Of a DNA stretch of 64,000 nt, positions 18,591 through 30,178 are shown one piece after another; within the stretch, counting starts at the first letter, position 1; each line of letters starts with the position of its first letter. This DNA is from Nocardioides sambongensis. GTDB lineage: Bacteria; Actinomycetota; Actinomycetes; Propionibacteriales; Nocardioidaceae. The notes beneath the pieces are model-generated. The model did no database searches. It saw only the letters and a program-made list of their open reading frames with translations, and was not told the DNA's origin. Position numbers and translations under genes: made by a program. Where the stretch lies: positions 248,001-312,000 of the forward strand of contig NZ_CP041091.1 of NCBI RefSeq assembly GCF_006494815.1, given 5' to 3'.

Positions 18591-20751
18591 GCATTCCTTC
18601 TTCTTTCTCCGGCCTGCCCTCAATGGCGGCACCAGCCCGGACACCGGCGCGCTGCACGGCGACCGGCAGCCCTGGCACAGCCCCGAGGGCATCGAGATCA
18701 AGCCCTCCTACGGAGCCGCCGACCTCGAGGGCCTCGACGCGCTGGACACCTGGCCCGGCCTGAGCCCCTTCCTGCGCGGTCCGTACCCGACGATGTACAC
18801 CACCCAGCCGTGGACGATCCGCCAGTACGCCGGCTTCTCCACCGCCGAGGAGTCCAACGCCTTCTACCGCCGCAACCTGGCCGCCGGGCAGAAGGGCCTC
18901 AGCGTCGCCTTCGACCTGGCCACCCACCGCGGCTACGACTCCGACCACCCGCGGGTGCGCGGCGACGTCGGGATGGCGGGGGTGGCGATCGACTCGATCT
19001 ACGACACCCGCACCCTCTTCGACGGCATCCCGCTGGACCAGATGTCGGTCTCGATGACGATGAACGGCGCCGTCCTGCCGGTGCTCGCCCTCTACATCGC
19101 CGCCGCCGAGGAGCAGGGGGTGAAGCCGGAGCAGCTCGCGGGGACCATCCAGAACGACATCCTCAAGGAGTTCATGGTCCGCAACACCTACATCTACCCG
19201 CCGGCGCCGTCGATGCGGATCATCTCCGACATCTTCGCCTTCACCAGCCAGCGGATGCCGCGGTTCAACTCGATCTCGATCTCCGGCTACCACATGCAGG
19301 AGGCCGGGGCGACCGCCGACCTCGAGCTCGCCTACACCCTGGCCGACGGCGTCGAGTACATCCGCGCCGGCCTCGACTCGGGCCTGACCATCGACCAGTT
19401 CGCGCCGCGGCTGTCCTTCTTCTGGGCGATCGGGATGAACTTCTACATGGAGGTCGCCAAGATGCGCGCGGCCCGCGCGCTGTGGAGCCGGCTGGTCCGC
19501 CAGTTCGACCCGCAGAACCCGAAGAGCCTGAGCCTGCGCACGCACAGCCAGACCTCGGGCTGGTCGTTGACCGCGCAGGACGTGTACAACAACGTGGGCC
19601 GCACCTGCATCGAGGCGATGGCCGCCACGCAGGGGCACACCCAGTCGCTGCACACCAACGCCCTCGACGAGGCGATCGCGCTGCCGACCGACTTCTCGGC
19701 CCGGATCGCCCGCAACACCCAGCTCCTGCTCCAGCAGGAGTCCGGTACGACGCAGACGATCGACCCGTGGGCGGGCTCCTACTACGTGGAGAAGCTCACC
19801 CACGACCTCGCCGAGCGCGCCTGGGCGCACATCACCGAGGCCGAGGCCGCCGGCGGCATGGCCGCCGCCATCGAGCAGGGCATCCCGAAGATGCGCATCG
19901 AGGAGGCGGCCGCACGCACCCAGGCCCGCCTGGACTCCGGGGCGCAGAAGCTGATCGGGGTGAACACCTTCCGGCTGGAGTCCGAGGACCCGCTGGAGGT
20001 GCTCAAGGTCGACAACGACGACGTCTACCGCCAGCAGGTCGCCAAGCTCGAGCGGCTGCGTGCCGAGCGCGACCAGAACGAGGTCGACGGCGCCCTGCAG
20101 GCGATCACCCGCAGCGCGGAGTCCGGCGAGGGCAACCTGCTCGACCTCGCGGTCGGCGCCGCGCGCGCCAAGGCCACGGTCGGTGAGATCTCCGACGCGA
20201 TGGAGAAGGTGTACGGCCGCCACCAGGCGGTGATCCGTACCATCTCCGGCGTGTACCGCGACGAGGCCGGCCAGGCCAACGACGGCGCCGGGGACTCCCT
20301 GGTCGCCCAGGTCCGTGAGGCGACCGACGAGTTCGCCGAGGCGGAGGGACGTCGCCCCCGGATCCTGGTGGCCAAGATGGGCCAGGACGGGCACGACCGC
20401 GGGCAGAAGGTCGTCGTCTCGGCCTTCGCCGACATGGGCTTCGACGTGGACGTGGGGCCGCTCTTCTCCACCCCGGAGGAGGTCGCGCAGCAGGCGATCG
20501 ACGCCGACGTGCACATCGTCGGCGTCTCGTCCCTGGCCGCCGGCCACCTCGCCCTGCTCCCGGCGCTGAAGAACGCGCTGGCCGAGCAGGGACGTGACGA
20601 CATCATGGTCGTCATCGGCGGCGTCATCCCGCCGGACGACGTGCCGACCTTGCAGGAGATGGGTGCCGCCTCGGTGTTCCTCCCCGGCACGGTGATCGCG
20701 GAGTCTGCGCTCGACCTGCTGGCCAAGCTCCGCGACCTGCTCGAGCACTGA
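18587..20751 (+). CDS. mutB: Methylmalonyl-CoA mutase large subunit (frameshift)
   Basis: Catalytic subunit, about 721 residues when repaired. The barrel domain includes [20 protein letters not shown] and the substrate-binding region [14 protein letters not shown]; the C-terminal cobalamin domain has GQDGHDRG (near residue 603), whose His ligates cobalt, then GVSSLAAGH and VIGGVIP. The N terminus [11 protein letters not shown] is one frame off from [10 protein letters not shown]; the CCC run 18617-18619 needs one more C. Without it translation would have to start elsewhere. The ATG overlaps the 22-codon ORF and the stop overlaps meaB. Confidence 0.95.
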
Positions 20752-21803
20752 TGGCCGGGCCCGGCCTGCAGGACCTGCTGGACGGCATCGCCCAGGGACA
20801 CCGGGCCGCGGTGTCCCGGGCGATCACCCTGGTCGAGTCGACCGCACCCCGGCACCGCGCCACGGCGCGGGACCTGCTCACCCGGCTGGCGGCCGATGCC
20901 GCCGACCGGGAGCCCGCGGCCGTCCGGGTCGGGGTCTCCGGCGTCCCCGGGGTCGGCAAGTCCACCTTCATCGAGGCGCTCGGCGCGCAGCTCACCGCCG
21001 CCGGTCACCGGGTGGGGGTGCTGGCGGTCGACCCCTCCAGCGTGCGGACCGGTGGCTCGGTGCTCGGCGACAAGACCCGGATGGCGGCCCTCGCGGTCAA
21101 TCCGGCCGCCTTCATCCGGCCCTCGCCGTCGGCCGGGACGCTGGGCGGGGTCGCGCGCGCGACCACCCAGGCGATGTCGGTGCTCGAGGCCGCCGGCTTC
21201 GACGTGATCCTGGTCGAGACCGTCGGGGTCGGTCAGTCCGAGATCACCGTGGCGGGCATGGTCGACACGTTCCTCTTCCTCACCCTGGCCCGCACCGGCG
21301 ACCAGCTCCAGGGCATCAAGAAGGGCATCTTGGAGATCGCCGACGTGATCGCGGTCAACAAGGCCGACCCGAGCGACCCCGCGCGGGAGCGGGAGGCCCG
21401 CGGTGCCGCCCGCGAGCTCGCCGGTGCGCTGCGACTGGTCCGTGGCCACGACGAGTGGGCGCCGCCGGTGGTCACCTGCTCCGGACTCACCGGCGCCAAG
21501 GTCGACGAGGTCTGGGCGCAGGTGCTGCGCCACCGGGAGGACCTCGGGGTCGACGGACTGCTGCGCAAGCGCGCCGAGCAGCAGCTGGAGTTCACCTGGG
21601 CGCTGGTGCGCGACGAGCTCGACCAGCGCCTGCGACACAGCCAGGGGGTGCGGGAGGTCCAGGCCGAGGTCCGCTCCGCCCTGCTCGGTGGTGAGCTCAC
21701 CGCGCCGCTCGCGGCCGACCGGCTGCTGGCCGCCTACGACCGGGACCGCACGTCGGCCTCGGATCGGGCTGCCGCCGGTCCGGACGACGATCCCGTCAAT
21801 TGA
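20751..21803 (+). CDS. meaB: MeaB GTPase chaperone of methylmalonyl-CoA mutase
   Basis: A 350-residue G3E-type GTPase. The P-loop GVPGVGKS is at residues 64-71, ETVGVGQSE carries the G3 region and NKAD is the base-recognition motif. MeaB loads adenosylcobalamin onto the mutase and protects it from inactivation. The ATG overlaps the mutB stop (TGATG), so mutA, mutB and meaB form one coupled operon. The last 20 residues are variable, rich in Asp and Ser. Confidence 0.95.
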   Translation: MAGPGLQDLLDGIAQGHRAAVSRAITLVESTAPRHRATARDLLTRLAADAADREPAAVRVGVSGVPGVGKSTFIEALGAQLTAAGHRVGVLAVDPSSVRTGGSVLGDKTRMAALAVNPAAFIRPSPSAGTLGGVARATTQAMSVLEAAGFDVILVETVGVGQSEITVAGMVDTFLFLTLARTGDQLQGIKKGILEIADVIAVNKADPSDPAREREARGAARELAGALRLVRGHDEWAPPVVTCSGLTGAKVDEVWAQVLRHREDLGVDGLLRKRAEQQLEFTWALVRDELDQRLRHSQGVREVQAEVRSALLGGELTAPLAADRLLAAYDRDRTSASDRAAAGPDDDPVN

Positions 21804-21937
21804 TGAGTTCCGAGCCAGTCGCTGGCACCGGAGACCGGACCGGCGGGCGGGTGCCTTCCGGCTGACCCCCGCGGGCACTGCCCGTCGGGGTCGCGAGCGC
21901 GGTCCCACACGCCGGTGGACGGGGAGACCGGGACGCA

Positions 21938-21958
21938 CCCGGTTTCCCCGAAACCGGG
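21938..21958 (+). terminator. Hairpin after the mut operon
   Basis: CCCGGTTT pairs perfectly with AAACCGGG over a five-base loop, in the 222-base gap between meaB and the next gene. No T run follows. It may end the mut operon; as it lies only 70 bases before the next start it could also be a regulatory site. Confidence 0.5.
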
Positions 21959-22025
21959 CATGAGCGGGTGCGGGTGACCGGCTCACGCTCCGAGATACAC
22001 CATCCACTCTCTCGGAGGGAACCCC

Positions 22026-23192
22026 ATGCGCAGAACCCGAACCGCTGCGGCGACGGCGGTCGTCGCCGCACTCGCAGCCACCTCGGCCGTGCTGGCTCCG
22101 GCCACCCAGGCGGCGCCCGCACCCAAGACCAAGACGCTCGCCACCGGCCTGATCACCCCGTTGCGGGCCGCGATCGCGCCCGACGGCACGGCGTACGTGA
22201 CCCAGAACTTCGCCGGACAGATGCTCCGGATCAAGCCCGGCGGGAAGCCGAAGCGGATCTACCGTGCGCCGCAGGCCGGCGCCGAGGTGGGCGCGGTCTC
22301 GGTGCGCGGTGGCACCGTCACCTTCGCGACCACCCCGGCCGAGGACATGCCGCCGGAGCGTGCGCTCGGCCGCGGGTTCCTGACCGCGCGGCCCAGGTCG
22401 GCGGCCGAGCCGTCGGCGAAGGTGCTCACCCTGCGGCAGATCAAGAAGCGCGGCAAGACCCGCACCATCGTGCGCACCCTGGCCGACGTCGGCGCCCACG
22501 AGGCCAAGAACAACCCCGACGGCGGCGTCACCTACGGCTTCAGCGACCTCGATCCCGAGTGCGCCGCCATGCTGCCGCCCTTCCTGCTGCCGTATCCGGG
22601 GGAGACGTACTCGCACCCCTACGCCACGGCGACCATGAAGTCCACGACCTACCTGGCCGACGCCGGGGCCAACGACGTGCTGTCGATCTCCAAGACCGGC
22701 AAGGTCCGGACCCTCGCGGTCCTCCCCGCGGTCAAGGTGGTGGCGACCCAGGAGGTCATCGACGCGGCCACCGCGGCTGGCTCCCCGCTGCCTCCCTGCG
22801 TGCTCGGCAAGACCTACACCGGCGAGCCGGTGCCGACCGACATCGAGGTCGGGCCCGGCGGCAAGCTCTACGTCTCCACCCTGGGCGGCGGGATCGGGGA
22901 GATCCTCCCGGTCGGCGCGGTCTACCGGATCGACCCGAAGACCGGGAAGGCCACCCGTCTGCTCGGCGGACTGTTCACGCCCGTCGGCGTCGCGGTCACC
23001 GGAGGCGGCACCATCTACGCCGCGGAGCTCTACTCCGGCCGCGTGGTCCGGGCCCGCAAGGGCGCGAACCGGGCGACCACGTTCGCGACGAAGCCGATGC
23101 CGGCGGAGGTCGAGCTCGCCGGTGGCGACCTCTACGCCACGTTCAACGTGCTCACCCCGAGGCCGGCCGGCAAGCTGGTCCGCTTCCGCTGA
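22026..23192 (+). CDS. Secreted ScyD/ScyE-family beta-propeller protein
   Basis: A 388-residue exported protein with a signal peptide (hydrophobic core to about residue 28, cleavage after TQAA). The body has repeated strands of NHL/propeller type (GLITPLRAAIAPDGTAYV, PTDIEVGPGGKLYVSTLGG, TPVGVAVTGGGTIYAAELYSG), each with the 'G-x-LYV' look of a blade. This arrangement is usually annotated as ScyD/ScyE family, after scytonemin-cluster proteins, but in actinobacteria the role is unknown. It starts after GGAGGG with good spacing and has its own terminator; it appears monocistronic. Confidence 0.75.
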   Translation: MRRTRTAAATAVVAALAATSAVLAPATQAAPAPKTKTLATGLITPLRAAIAPDGTAYVTQNFAGQMLRIKPGGKPKRIYRAPQAGAEVGAVSVRGGTVTFATTPAEDMPPERALGRGFLTARPRSAAEPSAKVLTLRQIKKRGKTRTIVRTLADVGAHEAKNNPDGGVTYGFSDLDPECAAMLPPFLLPYPGETYSHPYATATMKSTTYLADAGANDVLSISKTGKVRTLAVLPAVKVVATQEVIDAATAAGSPLPPCVLGKTYTGEPVPTDIEVGPGGKLYVSTLGGGIGEILPVGAVYRIDPKTGKATRLLGGLFTPVGVAVTGGGTIYAAELYSGRVVRARKGANRATTFATKPMPAEVELAGGDLYATFNVLTPRPAGKLVRFR

Positions 23193-23218
23193 ACCATGAT
23201 GCGCTGAGTGACAGCGCG

Positions 23219-23252
23219 GTGGACGCCGGCGGCCCTGGCCGCCGGCGTCCAC
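23219..23252 (+). terminator. Terminator after the propeller gene
   Basis: GTGGACGCCGGCGG pairs with CCGCCGGCGTCCAC over a CCCTGG loop, a perfect 14-base-pair stem 27 bases after the stop. Confidence 0.85.
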
Positions 23253-23286
23253 GGGTGCACCGGGCCGTGCCGATGGCGGCCCGGAC

Positions 23287-23292
23287 TAGGCT
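23287..23292 (+). promoter_or_regulatory. Candidate -10 of the M20 amidohydrolase gene
   Basis: TAGGCT followed by six bases and then the GTG start; no ribosome binding site. The -35 is not clear. Confidence 0.55.
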
Positions 23293-23298
23293 TGCCCG

Positions 23299-24494
23299 GT
23301 GGACGCAGCACTGGCCGGGATCGCATCGGTCGTCGAGAAGCACCGTGACGACCTGGTCGACCTGCGCCGTGACCTGCACCGGCACCCGGAGCTCTCCTGG
23401 CAGGAGCAGCGGACGATGGACCGCGTCGGCGAGGCCCTGCAACGCGCCGGGTGGACGGTGCGGGCGCTCCCGCGCAGCGGCCTGGTGGCCGACCTCGGCG
23501 AGGGGGAGGCCGGCGTTGCGCTGCGTGCGGACCTGGACGCCCTGCCGGTCCAGGACCTGACCGAGGACCCGTGGTCCAGCGCGGTCCCCGGGGTCGCCCA
23601 CGCCTGCGGGCACGACGTACACACCACCGCGGTGGTCGGCGCCGCGCACGCGCTGGCGGACCTGCACGGCCGGGGAGCGCTGCCCGGACGGGTGCGCCTG
23701 CTGTTCCAGCCGGCCGAGGAGGTGATGCCCGGAGGTGCCAAGTACCTGCTCTCCGAGGACGCCCTCGACGGGATCGGCCGGATCTTCGCGCTGCACTGCG
23801 AGCCGGCGGTCGACGTCGGCACGGTCGGCCTCCGCCGCGGGCCCCTGACCAGCGCGGCGGACCTGATCGAGGTGCGCCTCGACGGCGACGGGGGACACAC
23901 CTCGCGCCCGCACCTCACCGGCGACCTGACCTTCGCGCTCGCCAAGGTGATCAGCGAGCTCCCCGCCGTGCTCAGCCGACGGATGGACCCCCGCGCCGGC
24001 GTCAGCGTGGTGTGGGGGCTGGTGCGCGCCGGCGCGGCGGCCAACGTGATCCCCGATCGCGGGCTGGTGACCGGCACCGTGCGGATCCTGGACGCCGAGG
24101 CGTGGGCCGGCTGCGAGGCGGTGGTGCGCTCGGCGGTGCTCGACATCGTCCGGCCCTACGGCGTCACCGCCAACGTCGACTACCTGCAGGGGGTCCCGCC
24201 GGTGGTCAACGACGCGGTCAGCGTGCAGATCCTGCGCGAGACGGTCACCGCCTTCTGGGGCGTGCGCAAGGTCGTCGAGGTCCCGCAGAGCCTCGGCGGT
24301 GAGGACTTCGGCTGGTACCTGACCCAGGTGCCCGGAGCGATGTTCCGGCTCGGCACCCGCACCCCCGGGGCCCCACCTTCGACCTCCACCAGGGCGACCT
24401 GCGGGTCGACGAGGCGGCGATCGGAGTCGGAGCCCGGGTCCTGGCGGCGGCGGCCCTGCGGGCGCTCCCCGCGTCGCCGACGGCCCGCGGGTGA
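23299..24494 (+). CDS. M20 family amidohydrolase (frameshift)
   Basis: Metal-dependent amidohydrolase or carboxypeptidase, about 398 residues when repaired. Metal-site motifs are visible: RADLDALPVQ, HACGHDVHTT, FQPAEEVMPGG, ALHCEP, and near the end GGEDFGWYL. A dimerisation lid interrupts the catalytic domain at about residues 185-295. Substrates in this family are N-acyl amino acids or indole-3-acetyl conjugates; none can be chosen here. It corresponds in context to AmiA1/AmiB1 of M. tuberculosis (Rv3305c/Rv3306c). The frame breaks in GGGGCCCC at 24367-24374; one added base turns the tail into TFDLHQGDLRVDEAAIGVG and moves the stop to 24492-24494. Confidence 0.87.
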
Positions 24495-24643
24495 CCTCCT
24501 CGTTACCGGTGCGTGACGACCGTCCGCGCGTTTCAGACTCGACTTGGTAACAACTTCGCAAGCCTCCGCACAGCCGGTTGATCTCGCCGTACTGTGACCC
24601 GCACATCTGCGCCGGTCTGGGCGCCTGAGACAAGGAGGACATC

Positions 24644-25723
24644 TTGCGCACTGTGGGCAAGATTGCGGCACTCGCCGCCGTGGCGTCGCTGGCCCTGGCC
24701 GGTTGCGCCACCGAGGACAGCAACAGCGGCGACGGGGACGAGACGGCCGCCGAGGGCACCGGGGCCTGCACCGCACCCGACGGCGATGTCCAGGTCGGCC
24801 TGGCCTACGACGTGGGTGGGCGCGGCGACCAGTCGTTCAACGACTCGGCGTACGCGGGCCTCGACAAGGCTGTCCAGGAGTTCGGGATCACCGCGACCGA
24901 GGGCGAGGCCGCGGACGGCGAGGCCGAGTCGGCTCGCGAGGAGCGGCTGCGCACCATGGCCGACTCCGGCATGAACCCGATCATCGGCGTCGGCTTCGCC
25001 TACAGCGAGTCCGTCAACGTGGTCTCCGACGAATACCCGGACACCTGCTTCGCGGTCATCGACGGCTTCGACCCCGACGAGACCGGCAACGGCAACGTCG
25101 CCTACCTCGGCTTCGCCGAGGAGCAGGGCTCCTACCTGGTCGGCGTCGCCGCCGCGCTGCAGTCCAAGTCCGGCAAGGTCGGCTTCGTGGGCGGCGTGCA
25201 CAACGACCTGATCAAGAAGTTCGAGGCCGGCTACACCGCCGGTGTCGAGTCGGTCGACCCGGAGATCGAGGTCATCGTCCAGTACATCGAGGAGAGCGAC
25301 GTCGCCGGCTTCGGTGACCCCGCCGGTGGCAAGGAGGCCGCGGCCGCCGAGTTCGACCAGGGCGCCGACGTGGTCTACCACGCCTCGGGTGCCTCGGGCT
25401 CCGGTGTGTTCGAGGCCGCGACCGAGGCGAAGGCCTGGGCGATCGGTGTCGACTCCGACCAGTACCTGACCGCGCCGAAGGCGCAGAAGGCACACATCCT
25501 GACCTCGATGCTCAAGCGCGTCGACGTCGCGACCTACGACATGATCAAGTCGGTCATCGACGGGTCGCCGGTGGCGGGATACCAGGTCTACGACCTCTCG
25601 GCCGACGGCGTGGGCTACTCCACCTCGGGTGGGTACGTGAAGAAGTACGTGCCGCAGCTCGACGAGGCCAAGGCCGCGATCACCGGTGGTGAGGTCGAGG
25701 TTCCGACCGCACCTGCCGAGTGA
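24644..25723 (+). CDS. BMP family nucleoside-binding lipoprotein
   Basis: A 359-residue substrate-binding lipoprotein (PnrA/BmpD type). The signal peptide ends in the lipobox LAGC (Cys about residue 21), followed by a Gly/Asp/Glu linker. The binding core has YDVGGRGDQSFNDSAYAGL, VGFAYSESVNVV and GVDSDQY, which in PnrA-type proteins contact the nucleoside. The TTG start is fixed by CAAGGAGGA at 24631-24639. It should deliver nucleosides to the ABC transporter encoded next. Two strong hairpins separate it from the ATPase gene, which would let it be made in excess. Confidence 0.93.
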   Translation: MRTVGKIAALAAVASLALAGCATEDSNSGDGDETAAEGTGACTAPDGDVQVGLAYDVGGRGDQSFNDSAYAGLDKAVQEFGITATEGEAADGEAESAREERLRTMADSGMNPIIGVGFAYSESVNVVSDEYPDTCFAVIDGFDPDETGNGNVAYLGFAEEQGSYLVGVAAALQSKSGKVGFVGGVHNDLIKKFEAGYTAGVESVDPEIEVIVQYIEESDVAGFGDPAGGKEAAAAEFDQGADVVYHASGASGSGVFEAATEAKAWAIGVDSDQYLTAPKAQKAHILTSMLKRVDVATYDMIKSVIDGSPVAGYQVYDLSADGVGYSTSGGYVKKYVPQLDEAKAAITGGEVEVPTAPAE

Positions 25724-25729
25724 GGCGGG

Positions 25730-25745
25730 GCCGTCGATCGACGGC
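25730..25745. promoter_or_regulatory. Perfect 16-base palindrome after the BMP gene
   Basis: GCCGTCGATCGACGGC starts six bases after the binding-protein stop. A perfect palindrome without a spacer suits a dimeric DNA-binding protein better than an RNA hairpin. Confidence 0.5.
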
Positions 25746-25758
25746 ACTGTTCAGCAGC

Positions 25759-25782
25759 GATCCGATCTGGTCTGATCGGATC
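25759..25782 (+). terminator. First hairpin between BMP and ABC genes
   Basis: GATCCGATC pairs with GATCGGATC over a TGGTCT loop (9-base-pair stem). It may act with the next hairpin to attenuate transcription or protect the 3' end of the upstream message. Confidence 0.55.
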
Positions 25783-25792
25783 ACCTGACGAC

Positions 25793-25837
25793 GGACAGGG
25801 GCCCGTCCAGGAGAGATCCTGGTCGGGCCCCTTGTCC
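25793..25837 (+). terminator. Second, stronger hairpin between BMP and ABC genes
   Basis: GGACAGGGGCCCG-T-CCAGG pairs with CCTGG-T-CGGGCCCCTTGTCC around an AGAGAT loop; the only flaws are one mismatch and one bulged T. It lies 70 bases after the binding-protein stop and 39 before the ATPase start. A partial terminator here would set the high binding-protein to transporter ratio common in ABC importers. Confidence 0.7.
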
Positions 25838-25875
25838 GCGAGTTTCCCGGCACCGCGTCGAGGAGGAGACAGCGC

Positions 25876-27424
<1,549 letters not shown>

Positions 27425-27428
<4 letters not shown>

Positions 27429-28528
27429 GGACCACCGCCCTGCTGCGCAAGATCGCGCAGGTCGTCGTCGCGCCGCTGATCGCACTGGCGATCGCGCTCG
27501 CGGTGACCAGCCTGGTCGTCGTGCTGGCCGGCAACTCGGTCAGCGTCTTCTTCGAGGTGATGCTGACGCCGCCCAGCCAGCGGATCTGGGTCAACATCGT
27601 CAACCAGACGGCGATGCTGTTCCTGGCCGGCATGGCCGCGGCGATCGCGTTCCGGATGAACCTGTTCAACATCGGTATCGAGGGCCAGTACACCCTGGCG
27701 TCGTACTCCGGGGCGCTGGTCGCCGGGATGGCGCTCTTCCCGGGGACCCTCAACATCCTCGCCGCCCTCGTCGTCGCGATGGCGGTCGGCGCCGCCTGGG
27801 CCGCGATCGCCGGCATCTTGAAGGTGACCCGCGGCGTGAGCGAGGTGATCTCGACGATCATGCTCAACTCGATCGCGATCACCCTGGTCGGCTGGCTGCT
27901 CAACACCTACGGCGACCAGTACGGCCAGGGACGTCGTACCACCCCGATCCCGGAGTCCAGCCAGCTGCTCGGTCTCAGCCTCGGTGTCTTCGACACCACG
28001 ACGGGCGGGGTCTTCGCACTCAGCAGCCTCGCGCTGATCGTCGGCATCGTCTTCGCGCTGGTGATCAACCGCAGCCGGTTCGGCTTCGACCTGCGGGCCA
28101 CCGGCGGCAACGAGGCCGCGGCCGTGGCGTCCGGCGTCCAGGTGAAGAGGATGATCGTGATCGCGATGCTGATGTCCGGCGGTGTCGCCGGGCTGATCTG
28201 GATGCCCGACCTCTTCGGCGGCGCGGACTACTACGGCACGCCCTTCCAGTCCGGCCTCGGATTCACCGGTCTCGCGGTCGCCCTGCTCGGACGCAACCGT
28301 CCGCTCGGCGTCGCCTTCGGCGCCCTGCTGTTCGCGTGGCTGAGCGTGCAGGCCAACCCGCTGGGTCTCAAGGCGGACATCTCTCCGTCCGTCGTCCAGA
28401 TCACCCAGGGAGTGGTGGTCCTCGTCGTGGTCGTGGTCTACGAGGTGGTCCGCCGGTGGGGCGCTGCCGCGGAGCAGCGGGCGCTGCGCTCGACGCTGGA
28501 CGGCGCGACGGCGGGAGGCCAGGCATGA
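27425..28528 (+). CDS. Nucleoside ABC transporter permease 1
   Basis: A 367-residue integral membrane permease of the BPD_transp_2 (RbsC-like) family, with about nine to ten helices. NLFNIGIEGQYTLA and GLGFTGLAVALLGRNRPLGV are the conserved motifs seen in YufP/NupP-type permeases. GTG 27425 overlaps the ATPase stop (GTGA). It forms the membrane channel together with the next product. Confidence 0.93.
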
Positions 28529-29766
28529 GCAAGGGATCCCGTCTGCTCCTCCTCGGAGTCTCCGTCCTGGTCTCGATCGCCGCGGTGCGCGTGCTCACCG
28601 GTGCCCACGAGATCGACTCGCCCGGCAGCCTGCGGGCCGCGCTGGTGGCGACCTGCCCGATCCTGCTGGCCGCCCTCGGTGGTCTGTGGAGCGAGCGCGC
28701 CGGTGTGGTCAACATCGGGCTGGAGGGCCAGATGCTCTTCGGCACCTGGGGTGCGGCCTTCTTCACCTACTACTACGACCCCTACATCGGCCTGCTCGGC
28801 GCCATCCTGTGCGGCGTCTTCGGCGGCCTGATCCACGCGGTGGCCACGGTGACCTTCGGGGTCGACCACATCGTCTCCGGTGTCGCGTTGAACCTGATCG
28901 CGCTCGGGGCGACCACCTTCCTGGCCGAGGCGTTCTTCGCCGACCTCGACTCCGAGGCCGGCAAGGGCGGCGCCCAGCAGCTCACCGGTCTCGCCAAACC
29001 GGCGTCGATCACGATCCCCGGCATCTCCGACGCGGCCAACGACATCGCGGACAAGCACTGGTTCGTGATCTCCGACGTCGCCAGCGTGGTCGCCGTGCTG
29101 ACCACCCGGATCTCGGTGGTGACGATCCTGGTCTTCATCCTGCTGGTGGTGACCGCGCTGGTGCTCTGGCGCACCCGGTTCGGTCTCCGGCTCCGTTCCT
29201 GCGGTGAGAACCCGCAGGCGGCCGAGAGCGTGGGCGTCGCGGTGATGCGGCACAAGTACATCGCGGTGCTGATCTCCGGCGGCCTGGCCGGCCTCGGCGG
29301 CGGCTACCTGGCGTTGGTCTCCTCGCCCGGGTTCCACACCAACCAGACCAACGGCCGCGGGTACATCGGCCTGGCGGCGATGATCTTCGGCAACTGGCGC
29401 CCCGGCGGCATCCTGGTCGGCTCCGGCATGTTCGGCTACACCGACAGCCTCCGGCTGCGCGACCCCGGCACCATCCACGCCCTGCTGCTGCTGGTCGCCT
29501 TCTGGTTGATGGTCTTCGCGGTGTGGCGGATCGTCGTCGCCACCCGGACCGCGAACGCGGCACGCACCGACCGCGCCACGATCGTGGCGCTCGCCGTCGG
29601 CTCGGTCGGCTTCTTCGCCTGGTGGGCGCTGACCGACTCGGTGCCGCGTGACTTCACCAGCATGACGCCGTACGTCGCGACACTGTTCGTCCTCGCCTTC
29701 GCATCCCAACGACTACGCATGCCCGCAGCGGACGGGCAGGTCTATCGGAAGGGGAGTGCGGGCTAG
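28525..29766 (+). CDS. Nucleoside ABC transporter permease 2
   Basis: A 413-residue permease of the same family (YufQ/NupQ type). GVVNIGLEGQMLFG and GYIGLAAMIFGNWRPGG are its matching motifs. It is longer than permease 1 because of a loop at about residues 145-170 and extra C-terminal helices. ATG 28525 overlaps the permease 1 stop (ATGA); its TAG overlaps the GTG of cytidine deaminase, joining uptake and salvage in one transcript. Confidence 0.93.
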   Translation: MSKGSRLLLLGVSVLVSIAAVRVLTGAHEIDSPGSLRAALVATCPILLAALGGLWSERAGVVNIGLEGQMLFGTWGAAFFTYYYDPYIGLLGAILCGVFGGLIHAVATVTFGVDHIVSGVALNLIALGATTFLAEAFFADLDSEAGKGGAQQLTGLAKPASITIPGISDAANDIADKHWFVISDVASVVAVLTTRISVVTILVFILLVVTALVLWRTRFGLRLRSCGENPQAAESVGVAVMRHKYIAVLISGGLAGLGGGYLALVSSPGFHTNQTNGRGYIGLAAMIFGNWRPGGILVGSGMFGYTDSLRLRDPGTIHALLLLVAFWLMVFAVWRIVVATRTANAARTDRATIVALAVGSVGFFAWWALTDSVPRDFTSMTPYVATLFVLAFASQRLRMPAADGQVYRKGSAG

Positions 29767-30178
29767 TGACCGCTCCGATGGAACCGGCCGTCCCGGACGG
29801 GGACTGGGACGCCCTCCGTGCGGTCGCCGTCGAGGCGTCCCGCCACGCCTACGCGCCGTACTCGTCCTACCCGGTCGGCGCGGCCGCGCGGGTCGACGAC
29901 GGCCGGGTGGTGTCCGGGTGCAACGTGGAGAACGCCGCCTACGGTGTCGCTCTCTGCGCCGAGTGCGGCCTGGTCAGCGAGCTGCACCGGAGCGGGGCGG
30001 ACGGCTCACCCACTTCGTCTGCGTGGACGGGCGCGGCGAGCTGCTGATGCCGTGCGGCCGTTGCCGCCAGCTGCTCTGGGAGAACGGCGGGCCCGACCTG
30101 GTGCTGTGGACCCGGTCGGGACATCGCACGATGAAGGAGGTGCTGCCCGATGCCTTCAGTGCCGACGACCTCGCTTGA
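29766..30178 (+). CDS. cdd: Cytidine deaminase (frameshift)
   Basis: Zinc enzyme converting cytidine and deoxycytidine to uridine forms. About 137 residues when repaired, the normal size of the homotetrameric type. The active site is visible as CNVENAAYG, LCAECG (zinc Cys and catalytic Glu) and PCGRCRQ (two zinc Cys). The frame breaks in the GGGG run 29994-29997: SELHRSG reads in one frame, RLTHFVCVDGRGELLMPCGRC in the next. GTG 29766 overlaps the permease stop. Corresponds to Rv3315c of M. tuberculosis, likewise next to deoA and add. Confidence 0.93.

Noticed and set aside
20025..23252. 1075-codon minus-strand frame across mutB, meaB and the propeller gene
   Set aside because: It crosses three recognisable plus-strand genes and has no motif; codon phase effects explain it.
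24495..24643. Purine or other riboswitch upstream of the BMP lipoprotein gene
   Set aside because: The 149-base region does not show a recognisable aptamer core by eye; a covariance search would be needed.
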